Below are positions 46,014-57,400 of a stretch of DNA of 64,000 bases, one piece after another. Position 1 is the stretch's first letter; each line of letters begins with the position of its first letter. The position numbers and the translations under genes were made by a program. The DNA is from Anthoceros angustus (Eukaryota; Streptophyta; Anthocerotopsida; Anthocerotales; Anthocerotaceae), in NCBI GenBank assembly GCA_010909165.1, contig VJWM01000144.1, positions 186,001 to 250,000 on the forward strand, read 5' to 3'. The notes beneath the pieces are model-generated. The model saw only the letters and a list, made by a program, of their open reading frames with translations, did not search any database and was not told the origin of the DNA.

Positions 46014-47650
46014 GCGGACGTCCGCAACCAACATAAAAGTAGCAATTAGCGAAAAAGAAACAAGCTGGCGGACGTCCGGCGCAATTGTGAAGAACATTAA
46101 CCGATAGCTTGATCATGGCCATCTCGAGAGGACCAAACTACGACTCTAAAAGTAGCGCTGGACGTCTGGTGCACTTTGAGTACACAACCCGGGATCTCCA
46201 TTGTTAGAGTGAAAACATAGAAGGAATTGGAACAATGCGGACGTTCGCACATTGGCGCGAGTCTGCTAAAAAACTGCCGGACGTCCGGCGCATTTCTGAG
46301 ACCCCAATCTTGTGGGCGTCCGGCGAGATGGAAATGGTGGAGTGGATGCGCGGACGTCCGCGCAGATCTATATTTATTCTTTGTCTTTAAGAATATCCGC
46401 TCGGGATAGGTGCACATAGACTCAATGGCATAAGAACTCCAAGGTTAAGCACTGGTCGGATCAGACGGATGGGGTGCTTGACTTTGGTGCTTTGAGAATT
46501 TGTTATGCACTCTTGGGTCAAATTAGAACTAGGATGGCTTGCTTGTTTTTGGCGCTTTGAAAACTTTGTAACAACTCCTTTGTTAAGCAACCTAGGCGTA
46601 TCAATACTAGGATGGAGTGTTGATTTTTAGTGGTTTGAAAAATTTGTAAATCATCCGGTATCTAGGCGTAAAGTCATGAATATTATTTTTGAAAATCATT
46701 TGTTGGTTGATGTTATATTCCCACATTCGCTTTGTATACAACATGTTAAACCTTTTGGCCTTACTCTATGTGCCCCTTCGATGACTTGCATTTGGATCTC
46801 TTTGATTGGTGCGCCAAAATGTCCGCTCATTCGAGTTTGATGCACGTATAGATGCATAGGCCTTGGTTTCTAGATGAGCTACATTTTCCAAAATTCGACA
46901 TGTATGATGGTGGTTTCTAATGGCCAACCTTTTGAAGGCGACAATGTTTCACAATGTTTTGCGGAGAAGCAAGAAAATAAATAGAATAGATGATTTTCCT
47001 TGAGTAATGAAAGCACATCGGATGTAGTCGAACACAAGCATAAGAGAGCATCCGCTCGCCACCGCGAGCCCTAGTGAGAGCCAGTATCTCGAAGAAAGAG
47101 GGCTGTCGCCCGAAATGGGGTTTTGACCAAATGGTGAGTATTTCGGTGAGGCTCAAGGAGGACCTATCTATACCCACCGTGACGCCCACTACGGTGTGCG
47201 CTAGGTGTTCGAGGCGAACTATAGCCAAGCTTCGCCAGAGATTTTGAATTTAAGATCGACTTGCTCCATGTGCCACCCATGGATAGATTAAGGTTGAAAG
47301 CGATGCGGACTTGACAAGAAGAAATGTAAGCTCAAGAGTTTGATCAAGAGCGGTTGAGGAGGCCTCACCATCCTTTACCTTGTCCAATTCTGCTGCGAGG
47401 CCCAATCTGCAGATCTAAGTGCGGCTTATCTCCGACACGGAGGGGCCAGGTCAGACAGGGTATGCCTGCCGTCTGGGATTGCTCTGAATCACGGGGTTTG
47501 AAAAGAGAATTGATGTGAGTGTTGGTGCGGTGGCAAGTGTGCACAAGCAACTTGAACGAAAGTGCTTGCCTACACAAGTATTGACGCAACCCTCTCCAAA
47601 CCCGGTGTATTGCACCTCTTTGGAGTATAAGTGCGCCGGACGTTCGGCGC
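46014..47650. repeat. Cluster of GGACGTCC palindromes
   Basis: GCGGACGTCCGC at 46,014, GGACGTCC at 46,070, GGACGTCT near 46,159, GCGGACGTTCGC at 46,237, CCGGACGTCCGG at 46,277, a 16-bp perfect palindrome GCGCGGACGTCCGCGC at 46,348-46,363, and GCGCCGGACGTTCGGCGC at 47,633. GACGTC is the core of plant bZIP C-box/CRE-like sites, but no promoter or gene is visible nearby. Confidence 0.8.
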
Positions 47651-47659
47651 ACTCCAGCT

Positions 47660-48955
47660 CTTTGGAGCATAAGTGCGCCACCATCCGCCACTTGGTACAA
47701 AGTGTGTCCGCCATTTGTGCGGACGGTGGGCACATTAGGTCTTCCTTGGGCTCGGATGCATGGGCTGTGGGTTCGCAAATCAAGCAGTGAAATGAGACAT
47801 GTGCATTTACGGATGGTTGGGGCCAAAATGGGGTTCGAGACAAACCCTATCTTTGAAACACTGCTTTTTTGGTTGTTCTGTTTTATCAAGTAGTTTACAT
47901 GCTTTTTTGAATCTCTTTTGAGTGTAGTGTTGTAACTTTGATAATCCTTGTGTCGTTAATGTTAATGCGTCATTACATCTGCGTTTTGGATGTTAAATGA
48001 TGTGTTATTCATTTGGTGTTTGTCTTCATTTTGTACCTTCGTCTTTTGTACCTATTGTCGCAAGTAGGACCGAGTTGTGTTAGCGAGACTCCAATTTGTT
48101 ATTGGTCCGGAATGTTTTAAGCCGTGTTTGAAGTTTTTAAGTCTTGCGTTAGTTTTTAAGTTTGCGTTCAATATGTTATATCGTTGTTCTTTGTCTATGA
48201 TCCGCTCTCCGAGTTCTTGATTCCTTCTGCTTTTGTGTATTGCGCTAGTCCAACTTTGTAATTGTATTACCTTGGAATCACTGTAAAGGCAACGATACCC
48301 TATCAACTTTGTTGGCGTGCCATAACCTAAGTTTGCGACAAGCTCGTTTAAGTATGGGACGTCCTAGTTGCATGATTGAGTTGCTCCTATAATATAATTG
48401 TTGTCATCGACTTACATGAAGGTAGTAATCTAATCCTTTTTTTGTGTGTGTAGGCTTCATTGTTCATCGTGTGAAGGGTTGGCTGCCAACATTCGATTCT
48501 GTGTCTCGTGAATCAGATAACCATTTCTTACTGAATTTGAAGTCACGATTGAATCTCCTAGTATGCACGTTATCATGTATTTATTACCTTTGAGGCTAAC
48601 ATTATTTTTGGTTGTTTTTGTCTCCACATGTCTTATTTGGCAAAAGGTCTTTTTAATTACAGGAAGTATGTGGGTATTGTTTGGGAAGGAGTTATCTGCT
48701 CACTAACATAAAGTGGAGGGATTTCAAAATTTTACAATGTGTATATTCAATGAATGTTTTGTGCCATATCCCCCACACCCCTACCCTCATCTTGGATTGT
48801 TTTATAATCATTTGTTAGACCCTTCAGCAGGTTCCTATCTGGAAGTTCTGAACACCACGTAAGTGTTTTCCTAGTTGTGTTTTTGCTTGTTTGTCAAGTT
48901 CTCTTTCAAGATGTTGGTGTTCCTTGACCACTCTAACGCTATTGTGGCTTTTGCA
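47660..48955. other. No gene recognised
   Basis: AT-rich upstream of the exon-containing region. A pyrimidine-rich tract before TTTTGCAG (48,947-48,957) looks like a splice acceptor for the stretch starting at 48,958, so an upstream exon may exist but I cannot define it. Confidence 0.35.
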
Positions 48956-48957
48956 GA

Positions 48958-51900
48958 TGGCTCCTAAAAGAAAACCCACTGGACCTGCTGGACCGGGAAA
49001 AAAACAAGGATCTCTAGCTGAAGTTATGGCCAAGCCGTACACAAGACAGCGTGTCAAATCCGCAATTCGCCATACTACAACTCATCCACTGCAGGATGAT
49101 GGTAAAGTTGATGGTGTGTTGGTGCACAGTGAAGGAACTTATTTAGTTCCCAAAAAGACATTCCTAAACCGCCAAGGCACTTCTCATCCAATAAGGATGC
49201 TCGACGTGCAGCTGAGTTTGTGCAGAAGAGGAGAAGGGTGGACACTCGACCTGTGGCATTGGTTGAAGGTCCTCTTGCAGAGATTACTAACTATGTCCCA
49301 GTGTCTGAGAGAGGGGTCCAGTTTGTGGGGGAGAATGATTTTTTGATAACTGACGATCCCATGGTTGTGAGCGCTGCCAAAGCATGTATGCAGTCTAGGG
49401 ATTTGTGTCGTGTTGAACAGGATGCGTTACAGGCTGGCCAATTTTTCATGCCTGTTTGATTCGACCACAAGTCATCCTTGATCAAGAATTCCTTGATATG
49501 TTTGAAGGTGAAGTGTGCTGGTCAAGATGACTTTGCTATGGGTATTGAAGAAATTGATGATGAAGCAAACTTCAGAGAGATTTGACCCCTCTGTCCCCGA
49601 GGGAGCTGTGAATGATGCTTTGAGTGGTGGGAGGATAGGTCTAAACGGCAAAATAAGCGGTGCCGAATTTCAAGGCTTTTATGAAAGTGAGTGGTGTCAG
49701 GGGTTGGGACAATCTGTTGAGGATATTCGCATAAGGATCTAAACCTAATTCTAATACCTTTTTCCATCAAGTGCGAAACACGAAAGACAACTCGAGATTT
49801 TCTCCAAACATAAGTTCTTTGTGAGTTCTTCTGTTTTCCGTGAGAGAAACATGAGTTCTTCTGTGTTTTCAGTCTGCTTTAAGTTTATCTGCTGACTATG
49901 ACTTTACCTTGTGCAGGCTGATGTCTTTCTTCCGGGGTTTCAACCGAATTTTAACAAGGAAGTGCATTCGGGACCAGAGCCAGGCTGGCTCTGACATTCC
50001 TGTGATAAACATGCTTCACGGGATTTTCCATGGGGCCCAGGCAGCTCTTGTTGCATCCATGAAAATCAGCAAGGACCTCGGGATTGTGTCATGTCGAAAG
50101 GATGTTAAGTTGATTTCGGATGATGATGAGCGAATCCTTGCCCATAGAGATCATCAATGTTAATTTGGTCGTGGGGCTCAAAAAGGTACTTTTGTTCTTT
50201 GTGGTTTACCGATCCTAGGCTACCTCAAATTCTAATGCCTAAATTGTATTGCGGTGTGCGTATTTTTGCATGAGCAGTTTGGAGTCCGAGGCGGGAAGAG
50301 TTACATAATCTTCTTATCGTGGACTTCTCATTTTCATCAAATTCGGACAATTGTCGATAAGTAATTCTCTTTTGTTTTGTGGTCCTTGTTTCATTTTGTG
50401 TGTCTTTTGTTTCATTTGGTGTGTGTCTTTTGTTTCGAGATATGAAGAACGGCTTTCAAAGAATTACAAAGTTGACATGAAGAATTACCAAAGTGAGCAC
50501 TTCCGCCAAAGGTCAAAAACTATGAGAAGGACGTTATTGAAACTTTCAAAGTCATATTGATCACTCTCCTAAGTGGATTGCAACGACAAGAATCATCAAT
50601 ACGGGGTTTCTTTTCAACTCAACCATTGATAACCCAAGATCAAATGTAAGTTTGTGATTAATTGCTTTGAGCTATTGTGGTTTTGAATGTACTAACTATT
50701 AGTTCTATTAGCTAGGTGTGGTATGCAAAACTTGAGTATCGAAAGGAATGTCAAGGTCCATGAAGACTATGGTAGATGTTGCCCTTGTTGGCCATTACAC
50801 CAACAAGAGTTGTCGTGTAACAATGATTACACATTTGACGATGGCCTGTGCCTTCGATCTTTGGGAGAAGTGTCACCGCCATAAAACAGATGCTGGATTT
50901 TCAAGGTAAGTATGGTAGCAATTGTGACATTTAAAATTATTTGTATTTTCTTTTCGACGTTATGATGTTTTTCGGATATGATCGCCGGTCAAGCAAAACA
51001 GTAATCGCAGCAAGAGTTCTTGTTCGGTGAACGAAGATCTTACAAGGAGCTCGATCAAGAACTCAATCGGATGCGGGATGATCCGAGGGTGTTCTTCCGT
51101 CAAGCATCACGGATGTGAGTCCGAGTAATATTTTCAGTCACCAAGATCGTCCTTTGCAAGCGCAACGAAATGAGAATGTAAGCTTGAGATGTATAGTAAG
51201 TATATGTGGACTCTCATCCACGTGTTACGATTCTTTTTATTTTCAGGTCTTCTGCACCACCTGTTATTCAACATGAAAGCGGACCACAATACATTGTCAC
51301 CAACCGAATTTTTCTTGCACTATGTGGAGCATGCCACAAGTTCAGTTGGTCAAGTTCATTTGTTTTAGTTAGTTCATGTAGTTTAAAATGTGTATAACAA
51401 TGCATCAACAATGTGGTCTTCCGGTGAAATTCAATATGTTGACAAGGTTCGAATTTCTTTGTTGTTTGTTGTTTTTCATTTGGGGTCCTTCTAATTGTGT
51501 GCTTGTTGGCGATTCGAATCCACCACCGGTGTGAGCAGCGACACTTCCACGTTTCAACATTGAAGAAGCTCGATGGTGTGGATTCTGGCCCTTAGTTGGA
51601 GGGCATTGCCTCAAGTGATTGTTATCGACATCCAAGTTCGTGAGGAGAATCGTGGTTGCATTGCCACCTTTGGACATGGTATTGCGGTTGAGAATGCATG
51701 TAAATGCAAGCGGTTTGAGCGGCCGAGATCCGCCGAGAACGCAAGTTGGAGTATGATAAATGTAAACAGGCAATGGAGTTCAACGTCAAAAGGATTTGCA
51801 CCGATCCAAAGGCGGGCGTCGCGGTTGAACTGCGAGTTGCCAAGCAAAGAGAAAAAGCCCTTGAGATTCGGAGGAGAAGAAATGTGGAGAGAAGACAAGA

Positions 51901-52360
51901 GCACCTAAAACATCGAGAAGCTCAAGCGGCAGAAAGAGCAGAGATTCAAGATTGCGTGGCAAAGACAACAGACCAAGAATGAGAATGTGCCTCAAGATCC
52001 GCCACCGCCATGCGCGAAAATCCGTCGATCGGTAAGTGTACTTATGCTCTTTTAAATCAGTTCTAGCAGATTGAAAACTAATTACTGTGTTTAATTAGGT
52101 GTCCTTGCAGGAAGACAGATAATTTCTTCGAAGTCCTCAACTTCATCAATTTCTTGCCAACTATGATAATGTTGGACACGTTGTGCCAATCAAGCCAAGT
52201 GGTCGTAAAAATTTCATATTCAATTTGTACAATTGTACAGTCAATTTCCCAAAATAAGGTAAGTATTATTGCTCAAGTTTTTATGGTGTCCCTAGTTATC
52301 AGCCTAATTATTGTTTTGGTGCTAATTTACGTTTTGGTTTTAGGCTTTATCCGGTTGAAG
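48958..52360 (+). pseudogene. Multi-exon gene remnant, function unknown
   Basis: After TTTTGCAG, ATGGCTCCTAAAAGAAAACC starts MAPKRKPTGPAGPGKKQGSL, a basic disordered N-terminus. About 49,200-49,460 in another frame gives VALVEGPLAEITNYVPVSER and VQFVGENDFLITDDPMVVSA. About 49,560-49,740 gives VPEGAVNDALSGGRIGLNGK. Later exon-like pieces are QAALVASMKISKDLGIVSCR (50,040-50,100), SPKWIATTRIINTGFLFNST (50,565-50,625), CAFDLWEKCHRHKTDAGFS before a GTAAGT donor at 50,907, and a charged coiled-coil stretch KQREKALEIRRRRNVERRQE (51,843-51,905). Reading through needs repeated 1-nt corrections. No domain recognised; it could equally be an element-encoded protein. Confidence 0.45.
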
Positions 52361-52639
52361 TAGAGTTCAATCTATTCTGGTATTTACTTTGCATTACCTG
52401 AATTTGTATTTCATGCCATTTTGGATGTACAGGAAACTCTGCAAAGAAAACGTTTCTTTGTTGGTTTTTTGTATATCCTGGATCCGCATGAATATTACTT
52501 AACAGAAAAGGTTTTTGCGATTAGCGATATTAGTGGGATTTCTATAACGAGCTTCGAGAGTACCAGTGTGCACTTGGTGGTGATTATTTTTATCCTATTG
52601 TCATGCCCGTAATATTGAGGTGGATTATTTTCACCCCAT

Positions 52640-53295
52640 TTGGCATACTTTTACTCGATTGTAATAAATTTTACTATATTGAGTAAAATAATGATCAAAA
52701 GGTCAATTCTCTCTCTAAAAATTCACCCTTCCCCTTAAAAACCAACGGGCGCGAGGCCCCTGACGAGACCGCGACTTTACGTGGAGATGGCTTCAATCTA
52801 ATGGTCCTTTCCTGTGTTTCCGAAATCGAGACCGAGCGCCTTCCTTGAGTTTGATGGAAGCTAGTTTCGAGCAGCCAGCAGCTTGAGAAGGTAAACTTAC
52901 CTCAAGGAATGCTGCTAGTTTGTCCCATAGCGATTTTGCGATGGCTGCCGCTTGACCGGCGTAATCCTATCTCCAATGTGAAGGATGAGCTCCGTGGGCC
53001 TCTAGAGGCATCCTTAATAATCCATGATGTGAAGGATGAGCTCCGCGTGTGCGAGGCATCCTTAATCCATGATGTGAAGGATGAGCTCCGTGGGCGAGGC
53101 ATCCTTAATAATCCATGCAGGTTCGTCTGCATGTCCTATGGCTGGTCTAGGTTCCGTGCCATCGACTACATACCATAGTGTTAGCTTTTTAAGGAGGGAT
53201 TCTACGCTTATTGACCATGTGGCATAATTTAGGTGTGTAAGTTTTTCTAGACGATAATTTCTTGCTTGTGTAGCAGAAAGGCTGGAGGATCCCAT
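52640..53295 (-). pseudogene. Copia-D gag N-terminus, truncated
   Basis: The minus-strand frame from 53,295 reads SATQARNYRLEKLTHLNYAT, then WSISVESLLKKLTLWYVVDG: the L..LNY.TW…LL..L.LW.VVDG signature of copia gag. It continues with DEPAWIIKDASPTELILHIM and then breaks up in tandem duplications of that last segment. No pol follows; sequence left of about 52,640 belongs to other DNA. The PBS and LTR lie just upstream (53,547-53,918). Confidence 0.8.
52975..53118. repeat. Three-copy tandem repeat within copia-D gag
   Basis: Units of 51, 45 and about 46 bp, each starting GTGAAGGATGAGCTCCG and containing GAGGCATCCTTAAT. On the minus strand each encodes a version of KDAS..ELILHIMD, so a gag segment has been amplified. 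Confidence 0.85.
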
Positions 53296-53546
53296 CGTAA
53301 AGGAGAGGAAGCCTTAAAGGTCTAGCAAGTGAATGTGATTGCAGTTCGCTGTAATTTGTGCAGGTTGACATTGTACATCTTTGCAATGCTGACAAAGGAA
53401 ATGTGGGACTTGGATTGTATCGACAAGTCGTTTCAGCAAGCTTGTGTCCTGCATTTTAAGTTTGTGGATCTGTCCTGAGAGGTTATGGAGCCTCTGTAAT
53501 TTACAGGATTGATATGATTGATTGTAGCCCTCCGTTGGAGACAATC

Positions 53547-53561
53547 ATGGCTCTGATACCA
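53547..53561 (-). other. Primer-binding site of copia-D
   Basis: Minus-strand TGGTATCAGAGCCAT is a full match to the initiator-Met tRNA-type site used by plant copia elements. It is immediately next to the LTR end at 53,562. Confidence 0.9.
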
Positions 53562-53918
53562 TGTGATAATGTGGGGAAAAGAAGTTATGGTCACTGATTT
53601 TGGTTTCTGGTTGAATGTCTGTGTGATGTACAATCAAGAGGCTACTTGTAGCATCTTGAGGAGTCAGTCTCGAAGACACACGTCTGTTCATCTAACGAGT
53701 CACGACCCTACGAACCTTGATCGGTTGCAGCTTACATGAATGCATCAATTAGCAACTGCAACTCGAGGGAGAGTTTTGTTCAGCATAGGACAAGGTAGGT
53801 AACGGCAATCGCGGAGTAGCTCATATGCATCTATGTTGGATCGCCTCACCTTCTGAGAGCCCTTTGAACATTCCCATCCCAGGTTGTTAGTTTATCCGCC
53901 AAAACACCGCCGCCAACA
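53562..53918 (-). repeat. Copia-D 5' LTR
   Basis: Minus-strand TGTTGGCGGCGGTG to TTATCACA, 357 bp. The inner border is fixed by the PBS; the outer border is inferred from the TGT/ACA ends. The region contains no gene. Confidence 0.65.
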
Positions 53919-53935
53919 ATTGATGGCCTGCCCGA

Positions 53936-54200
53936 ATTCGTTACGCTATTGAATACTGAATCCTGAATCCTACGCTATTCGTTACGCTATTCAATCCTGA
54001 ATCCTACGCTATTCGTTACGCCATCCGATCCGGAATTCTACGCTATATTCAATCCAGAATCCTACGCTGTTCGTTACGCCATTCAATCCTGAATCCTACG
54101 CTGTTCGTTACGCTATTCAATCCTGAATCCTACGCTATTCGTTACGCTATTCAATCCTGAATCCTACGCTATTCGTTACGCTATTCAATCCTGAATCCTC
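53936..54200 (+). repeat. 34-bp tandem repeat, about 7-8 units
   Basis: Units combine CGTTACGCTATTCAATCC with TGAATCCTACGCTATT. Early units vary (for example CCATCCGATCCGGAATT); the last three are nearly identical. It lies between the copia-D LTR and the large GTPase/VWA gene. Confidence 0.9.
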
Positions 54201-54459
54201 GACAGCGTTACCTGAGTCCTGAGTTGTCTTCCTCCAGTCTTCCAGTGTCCACCTAGTCGCGAATTGCCGGGCCAAAACCACGACGACTGCTTCTTGTGCT
54301 TGCAGCCGTTTTCTGAGTTGCTACTCGCTAGTACCTGGGGATCTGCAGGCAGAGCAAGTCAAGCTCGTGAGGTAGGTTGGTTGAGAGCTTGATTCATGAC
54401 AGTACCTCACTTGTCTGCGGTTTAGCCATCGAAGCACACTGACTGACACGTACCCTTGC

Positions 54460-57400
54460 TTGAAGCAGCAGGTTCCGGAGCTGTCATGGGAGGAGGTCCG
54501 ACGGAACCGTTGGAGGAAGTGGGAATTGAGCGACGATGACAGTGTGGCTCCCACGCGGCCTGACACCGAAAGAGGTCTTGCTGACCCAGGGGACTCCAGA
54601 TCAGTGATGACCTTTTCGGCGCCAGGAAGGGACGCGGCAGTGACGTTCCCTCCGGTGTGTGCTGGATCCTCACCTGCCAGGCCGGCCGTTGAGACGCTCG
54701 ACTCCCTCGTTTTGAGATGTGAGGAAGGGAGAATGATGCATTGGACAGAATGGAGTGCGATTCTCCTGTTGTTGTTGTTTCTGAGCCTTTTTGGGGTTGA
54801 GGCCGTTGCTAATGAAACCGCACGCCTGACGGACTTGGAGGATGTCGGAGAGGAGCTTGAAGGTGTCCCTCGGAATGTCGTGCGAGAGGTTGGAAAGGTG
54901 TCACCTGATGCTGGCAGCGATGCAACTGTAGAGGGCCCCACTTTGCACAGGTTCATGCACGTCAGGGCGGACAAGCTGGACCAGAGCTTTGTTGAGAAGG
55001 TCATCTTACCTCCGGATGAGATTGAGAAATTCTGCAATCACGTCAGGCTCAACTCAGCGGCATGCCGTGATGGAAAGACGCTGCTGGATTTCAATGCCTT
55101 GAACTATGCGTCTGTCCACGTTGTAGGACTGTATGGAAGTAAGAAGGTGCTCGCTCGAATTTTCTCGAAGCTTGGGTTTCAGAGCGTGGTGTCGTCGATG
55201 CTTGGCCCTCTGGATGTAGGGATTTATGGCTTTCTTCATCAGGGCGTATTGTTCATTTTCTATTGGCATGAGGGTGAACGAATGCTGGAGGCCTCCAGGA
55301 AGGACGTGTCTTGCAACTTCATTCGTTGTGTTGCAGACTTATGTGCGACTGTCTACATCTGCCTGGACGATGAAAACGATGTGGCCTTGTCGCTCATGAC
55401 CTCCGGCGCTCTATTGCTGCCTCTAAAACGCAGCGTACGCAGAGGGTGCAGATATCAGTGGTCAGGAGTCAGAGAACGATGTGAAGCTGCGCAAGGGCTT
55501 TCACAATCGTACTTTATTCTTCTCGAGAGAAGCCAGGCAATGTCCAGCCATCTTCCTGCTCGGAGCCAAGTCTCAGACTTGCTGGCGGTCTCCACCGTTG
55601 CGCTTTTCTCACTTCATCAGTTGTCCCTCCTAAGAAAATTGAGACGAGTCATCACAAGGTATTGGAGTGTCAACACTTGGCGCAGGTTGTTGAGGAATGG
55701 TCGGGCCTCTTCAATCTTGACTTCACTCAGCTAGATTACCTCGAATTTGGCCTGTTTTAGAACATGCGGGTCTTGAAGGAAGCAGAGACTATCGCTTGCT
55801 CAGGAGTCCCTCGAAGCAAGAAGAAAAGCTCAACATGGAAAGTTCTACGAGGTGGAGAAGCTTTTACAAGAGAAAGAAGAGATGCTTCTGAGCATCTTCA
55901 GCGGAGCTCAGCAAGCGTACTTGAAGCTCTATCACCCATGGGCAGAGAATCTGGTTGCTGCCTCTGAGGTTCACCCTTGTGGTGTTGCCTCCTTATGCAC
56001 GGAGTGTTCGTTTGAACCGAATGATCTGTTTGAGGCAGAAGCGGCCCTGGTTAACATCTGGACAGGTGATGGTGGCCTTCAACCAGGAGAAGATTCTCAA
56101 TGTTTCATTTTGTGGGCACAGAATTCCGAATGATAAAGGCCGACGGGACTACAGTGGTAAGCAATAGTGTTGACGAATTCATCGTGCATCGAATTTCCTC
56201 AACACGATCTTCAAGATCGGCAGGGCCGATCCGTTGTGGAGGAATTTGTGGTCAGACCCAAAGGTGCTGGAGCAGAGAACGATCTTGAGCTGACATGCAA
56301 GGCTGTGAAGGAGGATTTCCTGAAGGTCCAGTTTTGACGTCTCGAATTATGGAAGTCACCATCAACCATGTCGGTACCCGAATTCGAAGTCATAAGAACT
56401 TCAAAGTGATGCTTATCAAAGGAAAACCTTCAGGCGAAGGGATGCTAACATGGATGGACGCATATGGCCAGCCTGCTGTGCTTCCTATCGGGGAAGAATC
56501 GGTGCTCTGGTCTCTGCACTCAAAAACCTTCGTTTAACAGTGATGGCATCCGTTCTCGAGTTTTACACTATGCACAGGAGATCGTGATGTCGTCCGATCT
56601 TTTCAGCCTGTTCAAGGAGCGATTTTCAATACAATTTTCTGGCGCAGATTCTGATGGAAAACTCGGAATGCTGCAGGAGAGGTGTATCTGAGAGGACCTC
56701 TCAGGCCGTGGAAGCTCCGATCGACAAGTTCACCCCTGAGGAGGAGGAACTACTGCTGGTACTGGTGCGAAGGGTTTACGTTCAAGCCCGTGCTGAATTT
56801 TCGAGCGCATTAGAGACAATGGTGAAGAAGAAGTAGTCCCCTTGTTGAAGAAGAAGATCGAGTTTGAAGCAAAGCGTAACACTAACTTCTTCAAGCAGTC
56901 CTTCCAAAAGGAGGAAAGGCAATTCCTGACCAGGTTACAAGAGCAGCTGTCCAGGGGACACTTCGAGAACATTGTTTGTCCGTCCGAAGGTGTACCCTTC
57001 AGCGTGGTCAGAAAGAATCCGTCGTTGCTAAAGCTGTCAATTTTCTTTCAGGCCGCGGTGACAAGCTGCAGGTTTATTTTGTGTCAGAGCAAACAGACAG
57101 TCAGCGAATCGCCTGGAACATAGCCGAGCTTACACCAATGAAGAAGGACCTGGACGCTGCCATGTGCAATTCCGGGCACCTCATCATTCCCCAGTGTTCG
57201 GAAAACTGCAGGTTGATTGAGGTCGATCCACACTCAGAGAGGCTATTTCAAGTAGTTGCGGTGAAATCTGGTGAAGTTTTAGTGTTTGTGGAGGATCTTA
57301 AAGAGCCAGCACTTCATCTCTACCTGCTCCCGAGCTTGGGTGTAGAGATACAAGGCATGAATCCCGTCAAGAGATTCAAAAGGGGTTACGACCTTGTGGC

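Noticed and set aside
46097-46417. 106-residue minus-strand frame with repeated APDVRQ
   Set aside because: The repeated residues come from the GGACGTCC palindromes; no family resemblance and no splice signals.
53936-54200. CRISPR-like array or centromeric satellite
   Set aside because: Units are contiguous 34-bp repeats without spacers, and only about 260 bp long. It is an ordinary minisatellite.
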